In this document: one piece after another, positions 59,889-64,000 of the stretch
How positions within the stretch are numbered: the first letter of the stretch is position 1
Layout: each line of letters begins with the position of its first letter
Assembly: GCA_963716135.1 (NCBI GenBank)
Contig: OY970289.1
Location: forward strand, 1,054,001-1,118,000
DNA from: CAVRAW01 sp963716135
GTDB lineage: Bacteria > Planctomycetota > Planctomycetia > Pirellulales > JADZDJ01
Direction of reading: 5' to 3'
Length of the DNA stretch: 64,000 nucleotides
The notes under the pieces: generated by a model
Told to the model about the DNA's origin: nothing
The model's input: the letters and a program-made list of their open reading frames with translations, nothing else
Database searches by the model: none
Program-made: the position numbers and the translations under genes

Positions 59889-62599
59889 CTATTCTTGCGC
59901 TTCTGACGCCTGGCCTTCAGCCCCGGCGGAGTCGCTTTCCGCCTCCGATTTCCGACCTGCGACCACCTGATCTTCATTCGCCGACTCGGCCGGCTCTTCC
60001 TGCGCTCGATAAAACTGCATCAGATCGCTGAACGTGCGCAGCGGCTCTTTCCCTTCTTGCATCTCCTTGGTGATCGGAATCAACGGCTTCGGCTTCGACT
60101 TCGGTTGATAATGATGAGGCGCCCCGCCCTGCTTCCCGCGCTGCCGGCCGCGTGGCTTGCGACCCATGTGCGGCGGGCGAATCTCGCGTCGCTGGGGCGC
60201 GCCTTCAGCCGCACCGGTCGATAGCCCCGCCTCGCCAATCCCTGCAGCCGACTGTGCGGCGATCTGGTTGGCGCCCTCGCCGCCGGTCGCGCCTGTGCCC
60301 GCGGGCTGTGCCGTGCGTTGCCGCGGCGGCCGATCTCGGCGTGGCGGCCGATCCGCTCGTGGCCTTCGCCCCTCGCCCGGCGCCGCTTGCCTGGCGGGCT
60401 CGTGCCGCGGCGTGCCCGGCGCAATCATTGTCAGCGACACGCGCCGCCGCGTTTTGTCGATTTCCATTACCCACACTTTTACGATGTCGCCGACCGAGAC
60501 CACCTCATGCGGGTCGCGCACAAAGCGATTGGCCAACTGACTCACGTGCACCAACCCGCTGTCGTGCAAACCGATATCCACAAATGCGCCGAAATCGACG
60601 ACGTTCAGCACGCAACCCATCAGTTCCATGCCTGTCTGCAAGTCTTCCAACTTCAGCACGCCGCGCTTGAAAATCGGCGCGGGCAAATCTTCGCGCGGAT
60701 CTCGCCCCGGCCGCGTTAGCTGCGCCAAAATATCGCGCAAGGTCATTTGCCCGGCTCGCAAATCCGTAGCGAGCTTTTCCGCCTGATCCTCGATTTCCGC
60801 CACGCGCTGCGCCACCGTCGCCGCCCGCTCTTTCAGCCGCAAATCCTCCGACGAATAGCCCAGCTTCTGCAGCACCCTCGCCGCCAGGTCGTAGCTTTCC
60901 GGATGAATCCAAGTGGCATCCAGCGGATTGTCCCCGTCGACAATCTTCAAAAACCCGGCCGCTTGCACGAAGGTCGCCTCGCCGAAACCCGGCACTTCCT
61001 TCAATTGTTCGCGATTGCGGAACGGCCCGTTGGCGCTGCGATGATCGTACAATCGCCGCGCCGTTAGTTGATTCAATCCGCTTACGTAGCGCAATAGTGC
61101 CGGGCTGGCGGTGTTCACATCCACGCCCACGTAATTCACGCACGATTCCACCACCGCATCCAGCGAGGTCCGCAAATGTTTGGCCTTCACGTCGTGCTGA
61201 TACAACCCGACGCCCAGACTGCCCGGGTCGATTTTCACCAGTTCGCTGAGCGGGTCGAGCAGCCGGCGTCCAATGCTGATCGCGCTGCGCAACGTCGCAT
61301 CGTGCTGCGGCAATTCTTCGCGACCAATCGGGCTGGTGGAATACACGCTGGCCCCGGCTTCGTTGACGATCACATACGCCACCCCGTCGTCCTTCAGTTC
61401 GTTGGTCAACAATTCGCCCAGCAATTCTTCCGTCTCGCGGCACGCGGTGCCATTGCCCACCGCAATCACCGGCAGACTATGCTGCTTGACCAACTCGACC
61501 AATTTCGCGCGCCCTTCCGTCCGCCGTTCTTGCTTGCCGACCAGATGGATAACAACCTGATCCAACAAATTCCCGAACTCGTCGAGCGCCGCCAGCTTGC
61601 AGCCGCTTTTGAACCCTGGATCGATCGCCAACACTCTCCGCCCGCGCACCGGCGGCAACAGCAGGAGATTCCGTAGATTCTTGGCGAAAACCGTCACGGC
61701 GTGCGCTTCGGCGGCCTCCGTCATTTCGCGGCGAATCTCCCGCTCCAAACTCGGCAGCACCAGCCGCACCAGCGTATCCCGGCGCAGCCCCGCAAGAATT
61801 CGGCATGCGGATGATCCGTCGGCGCCAACAGCGCCTCGGCCTCCTGCGCCATCGCCGCTTCATCCGCCTCGATCTTCACGCGCAGCATCTTGGCCCGCTC
61901 GCCGCGATTGATCGCCAACACCCGGTGCGGCGGAATTTTTCCCAGCGGCCCTTTGAACTCGAAATAATCGCGGAATTCCTTCCCCTGCTGATCGGCGATT
62001 TCCGTCTTGGCGCACACCAATTGGCCGGTTTTCTTCATGATCCGCCGCAGCCGGCCGCGCAAATCGGCCCGCTCGCTGAAGTCTTCCGCCAGAATGTGCC
62101 CCACGCCCAAGAGCACGTCGGCCACTGAATTCAGTTGCTTATCGGCATCGACGAACTCCGCGGCGCGCTTGTCCAAATCGGCCGCGGCCGGCGATCCCGC
62201 CAAAATCTCCGCCGCCAACGGCTCCAACTGCCGCTCGCGTGCCACGGTGGCCAGCGACTGCTTCTTGGGCTTGTAAGGCAGGTATAAATCTTCCAGCCGC
62301 TTGATGCTGTCGGACGAAGCGATAGCGCCGGCCAACTCCGGCGTCAGTTTCCCCTGGCTATCGATCGATCGCAGAATGGTCTGCTTCCGCTCCACCAACA
62401 TCCGCACCCGGCCAACCTGATCTTGAATCTGCCGGATCTGCTCTTCGTCCAACCCGCCGGTTTGATCCTTGCGATACCGCGTAATGAACGGAATCGTGTT
62501 CCCGGCATCCAACAGCCGCACGACGCTTTCTACCTGCGCCAGCGGCAGCGATAGGCTATGGGCCACCGGCGCAAGATCAATAGTCGTGGTAAAACCCAT
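59889..62599 (-). CDS. tex: Tex-family S1 RNA-binding protein (frameshift)
   Basis: About 903 residues. Transcription-accessory nucleic-acid-binding protein: N-terminal helical domain (VRLLDAGNTIPFITRYRKDQ, RLEDLYLPYKPKK), YqgF-like fold (RRVLAIDPGFKSGCKLAALD), helix-hairpin-helix (VDVNTASPALLRYVSGL, FRNREQLKEVPGFGEATF) and S1 domain (GMELMGCVLNVVDFGAFVDI, GLVHVSQLANRFV). Adding one base near 61778-61782 joins LRGCAG to DTLVRLVLPSLER. The tail of about 150 residues after S1 is Arg/Pro/Gly-rich then acidic, longer than in typical Tex, and may bind RNA non-specifically. Confidence 0.95.
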
Positions 62600-63198
62600 G
62601 CAGCGGAGCCAAAAAGCCCCATCTCCATCAGAAGCGCCGGCCCGGCGCGCCGGAGATGTTCATCAGAATGTGTGCGCGAAAGTGGCCCACGAGGGCAAGG
62701 AAGTCGAAGCAGCGAATATAGTTGGCACGCGCAAATCGTTCCGCGCACGAATGTTACCACCAGCAGCAATCTAAACTCCCCCTCGCGCCATTGTCAAGCA
62801 GAACGAGCGATCAGTAGCGCAGCTCAAGACTTACACCGCGCTCGCGCGCAACAATCCAAGATTATCGAATTGAGACGTTTCAAAACCGATGTGCGTGAAG
62901 ATAAAGTCGACAGCTCCTCTGGGGCGCCGATCCATCTCCATTCGCGCTCCGGCTTCCGACCCCCGACTTCCAATCCCGAATCCTTTACCCCCCAATCAGT
63001 CCTTCAGACCCGCAGGCGTTTAGTCATTTTCCGCGCCCACTGCCATGCTAGCACCACCAAAAAAAATCCGAATTCCCGGCGAAATTCCTCAAACCCGCAC
63101 GCCCCGCCTTGCCGATAAACAGAAGTGCTAAAGCAGGGTGGGCCCCACAGGCATGCCGGACCACCGGATGCCAGCCCCACGTGTCAAGGATGACAAAC
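62600..63198. other. Gene-free region between tex and a small conserved gene
   Basis: About 600 nt, divergent flanks. No supported ORF. It contains a short CCGGC/GCCGG hairpin near 62636-62655, an AT-richer stretch at 62760-62900 and a degenerate CCGACCCCCGACTTCC tract (62955-62990) like other word tracts. Promoters for both flanking genes should be here. Confidence 0.45.
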
Positions 63199-63444
63199 AT
63201 GTCTACGGCTCGCCGCCTCAAAGTGTATTACGGACCGGAATCGGAAACCGCCACCGTCTCGCAGCACAACAGCTCGCCGCAGACCGTCACCGTCTCGCTG
63301 GCCGAAGTGCTGCCCCTGCTGGCCGACGCCGTGAACAGCCGCCGCACCTGGCTGCGCGATTTCGCCAACGACGACATCACCATCTCCGCGGACCTGTACG
63401 AAGTGATCCTGGCCTACCAGCATCACCTCCGTCCCGGCGCCTGA
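63199..63444 (+). CDS. Small conserved protein, unknown function
   Basis: 81 residues, soluble: RRLKVYYGPESETATVSQHN, VTVSLAEVLPLLADAVNSRR, WLRDFANDDITISADLYEVI. It looks well conserved in composition and codon use and probably belongs to a planctomycete-specific family, but I cannot name one. AAGGA eight bases before the ATG fixes the start. A terminator follows at 63474. Confidence 0.7.
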   Translation: MSTARRLKVYYGPESETATVSQHNSSPQTVTVSLAEVLPLLADAVNSRRTWLRDFANDDITISADLYEVILAYQHHLRPGA

Positions 63445-63473
63445 TCGGCGCGCCGCCATTTGCGATATTCCAA

Positions 63474-63503
63474 CTGCCCCGCCCACCGCGGGGCATTTTT
63501 TTG
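63474..63503 (+). terminator. Rho-independent terminator after the small conserved gene
   Basis: Stem TGCCCCGC/GCGGGGCA with a short loop and seven T, then GCGCCCAGCCT, a tail shared with the terminator at 59839. Confidence 0.88.
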
Positions 63504-63534
63504 CGCCCAGCCTAAGTGGAGCTGCGCCGACGCA

Positions 63535-63608
63535 GGTTGGCACGCCCTGACGATAGGAAAGGCGTGGTGTAGTGCTACACGCCCTGCGCAGACCTGGGGC
63601 GTGCCACC
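63535..63608. repeat. Nested palindrome
   Basis: Outer arms GGTTGGCACGCC (63535-63546) and GGCGTGCCACC (63598-63608) enclose an inner hairpin GGCGTGGTGTAG-TG-CTACACGCC (63561-63583). The inner and outer stems reuse the same GGCGTG word, so alternative pairings are possible. It lies between a terminator and a P450 gene. Confidence 0.6.
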
Positions 63609-63621
63609 CTCTCCACCATTC

Positions 63622-63655
63622 TCTTTCATCGCTCATTGCTCAAAGTTCATCGTTT
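63622..63655. repeat. Single-arm TGAACAATGAGC-type tract
   Basis: CTTTCATCGCTCATTGCTCA and on to GTTCATCGTTTCC, the same words as the right arms at 7093, 15168 and 17408, but without an obvious left arm nearby. Confidence 0.5.
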
Positions 63656-63714
63656 CCTCCCGCCCCCGCCCAAGCTAGACTTACTGCGGTGATCGAACCA
63701 CCCAGAGCTACATC

Positions 63715-64000
63715 ATGACTACGCCGAAGCCGCCGCGCCCGCCGACGCCCCCCGGCCATTGGTTTCTGGGCAACCTGCCCGATTTCCGGCGCGACATGCT
63801 CGGCTTCTTCACCCGCTGCAATCGCGAATATGGCGATCTGGTGGCGCTCCGCTTCGGCCATCGCCACGTCCACCTCGCCACGCATCCCGATTTCGTCGAG
63901 CAAATTCTCGTCACCGAATATCGCAACTTTGGCAAGAGCTACGTCTTCGAACTCCTGCGCCCCGTGCTGGGCAATGGCCTCGTGAACAGCGAAGGCGCCT
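63715..64000 (+). CDS. Cytochrome P450, N-terminal part (cut by window end)
   Basis: 95 residues are visible: PPTPPGHWFLGNLPDFRRDM, FTRCNREYGDLVALRFGHRH, THPDFVEQILVTEYRNFGKS, LRPVLGNGLVNSEG. This is the Pro-rich hinge, beta-1 sheet and B-helix region of a bacterial cytochrome P450. The heme-binding Cys lies beyond the window. No N-terminal membrane anchor. Substrate unknown. Confidence 0.88.
   Translation, partial: MTTPKPPRPPTPPGHWFLGNLPDFRRDMLGFFTRCNREYGDLVALRFGHRHVHLATHPDFVEQILVTEYRNFGKSYVFELLRPVLGNGLVNSEGA

Noticed and set aside
59889..62599. Programmed frameshifting in tex, cphA or mreB
   Set aside because: No slippery heptamer with a downstream structure was recognised, and the same kinds of breaks occur in many unrelated genes.

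Overview
The window looks like a high-GC bacterial chromosome segment from a planctomycete, most likely Pirellulales (inference). The strongest evidence is a cytochrome c/DUF1587/DUF1592/DUF1588/DUF1585 protein coupled to a Tat-exported DUF1552 protein, a pair largely confined to Planctomycetota. Support comes from a very long Gln/Asn-rich membrane protein, YHS-type exported proteins and a ThiD2-ThiE fusion. The lipid genes (MlaEFD, LptF/G-like, Lnt) and rod-shape genes (MreBCD, PBP2) imply a Gram-negative-type envelope with peptidoglycan. I see no rRNA, tRNA, CRISPR array, integrase or transposase.

Layout. 0.1-6.4 kb (minus): DUF6717 protein, nadB, giant Q/N-rich membrane protein. 6.5-10.3 kb: exported YHS-like protein, CYTH protein, TlpA-like thioredoxin, ThiD2-ThiE, TPR membrane protein. 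10.4-14.9 kb: clpC and a SulP permease bracketed by two copies of one terminator. 15.2-18.5 kb: mlaE, a four-helix-bundle (IVP/S23-like) gene, mlaF, mlaD. 18.5-26.6 kb: PEGA lipoprotein, PP2C phosphatase, LptF/G permease, ICMT-like methyltransferase, two-component pair. 26.6-32.8 kb: DUF971 protein, PaaK-like ligase, trpD coupled to a copper ATPase, 2OG oxygenase. 32.8-39.6 kb: cyanophycin locus (cphA divergent from an ABC exporter plus DUF1854 gene). 39.6-44.9 kb: nadA, ABM monooxygenase, trpG/pabA, moeA, lnt. 45.2-51.1 kb: coiled-coil and single-TM membrane proteins, mreB, mreC, mreD, pbp2. 51.2-59.2 kb: DUF1592/DUF1552 pair, GT-C glycosyltransferase, nitrate/sulfonate-type ABC system. 59.6-64 kb: Cys-rich peptide, tex, small conserved protein, start of a cytochrome P450.

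Two patterns cut across the genes. First, about 16 conserved genes are broken by 1-2 nt shifts, often at short homopolymers or GC dinucleotide runs. Most are probably assembly or sequencing errors, so these genes are annotated as single CDSs rather than pseudogenes. Second, the intergenic DNA holds several families of short-word degenerate tracts (TGAACAATGAGC, ATAAACGATAAA, GGCAGAAGGC and CCCCATTCC types), many arranged as imperfect inverted repeats. They supply stop codons to flanking genes, sit in every gap of the mla operon, and flank the four-helix-bundle gene. Related palindromes have also entered coding sequence in frame, in moeA and the copper ATPase. This repeat system, and its possible link to the four-helix-bundle gene, is the best candidate for something undescribed.
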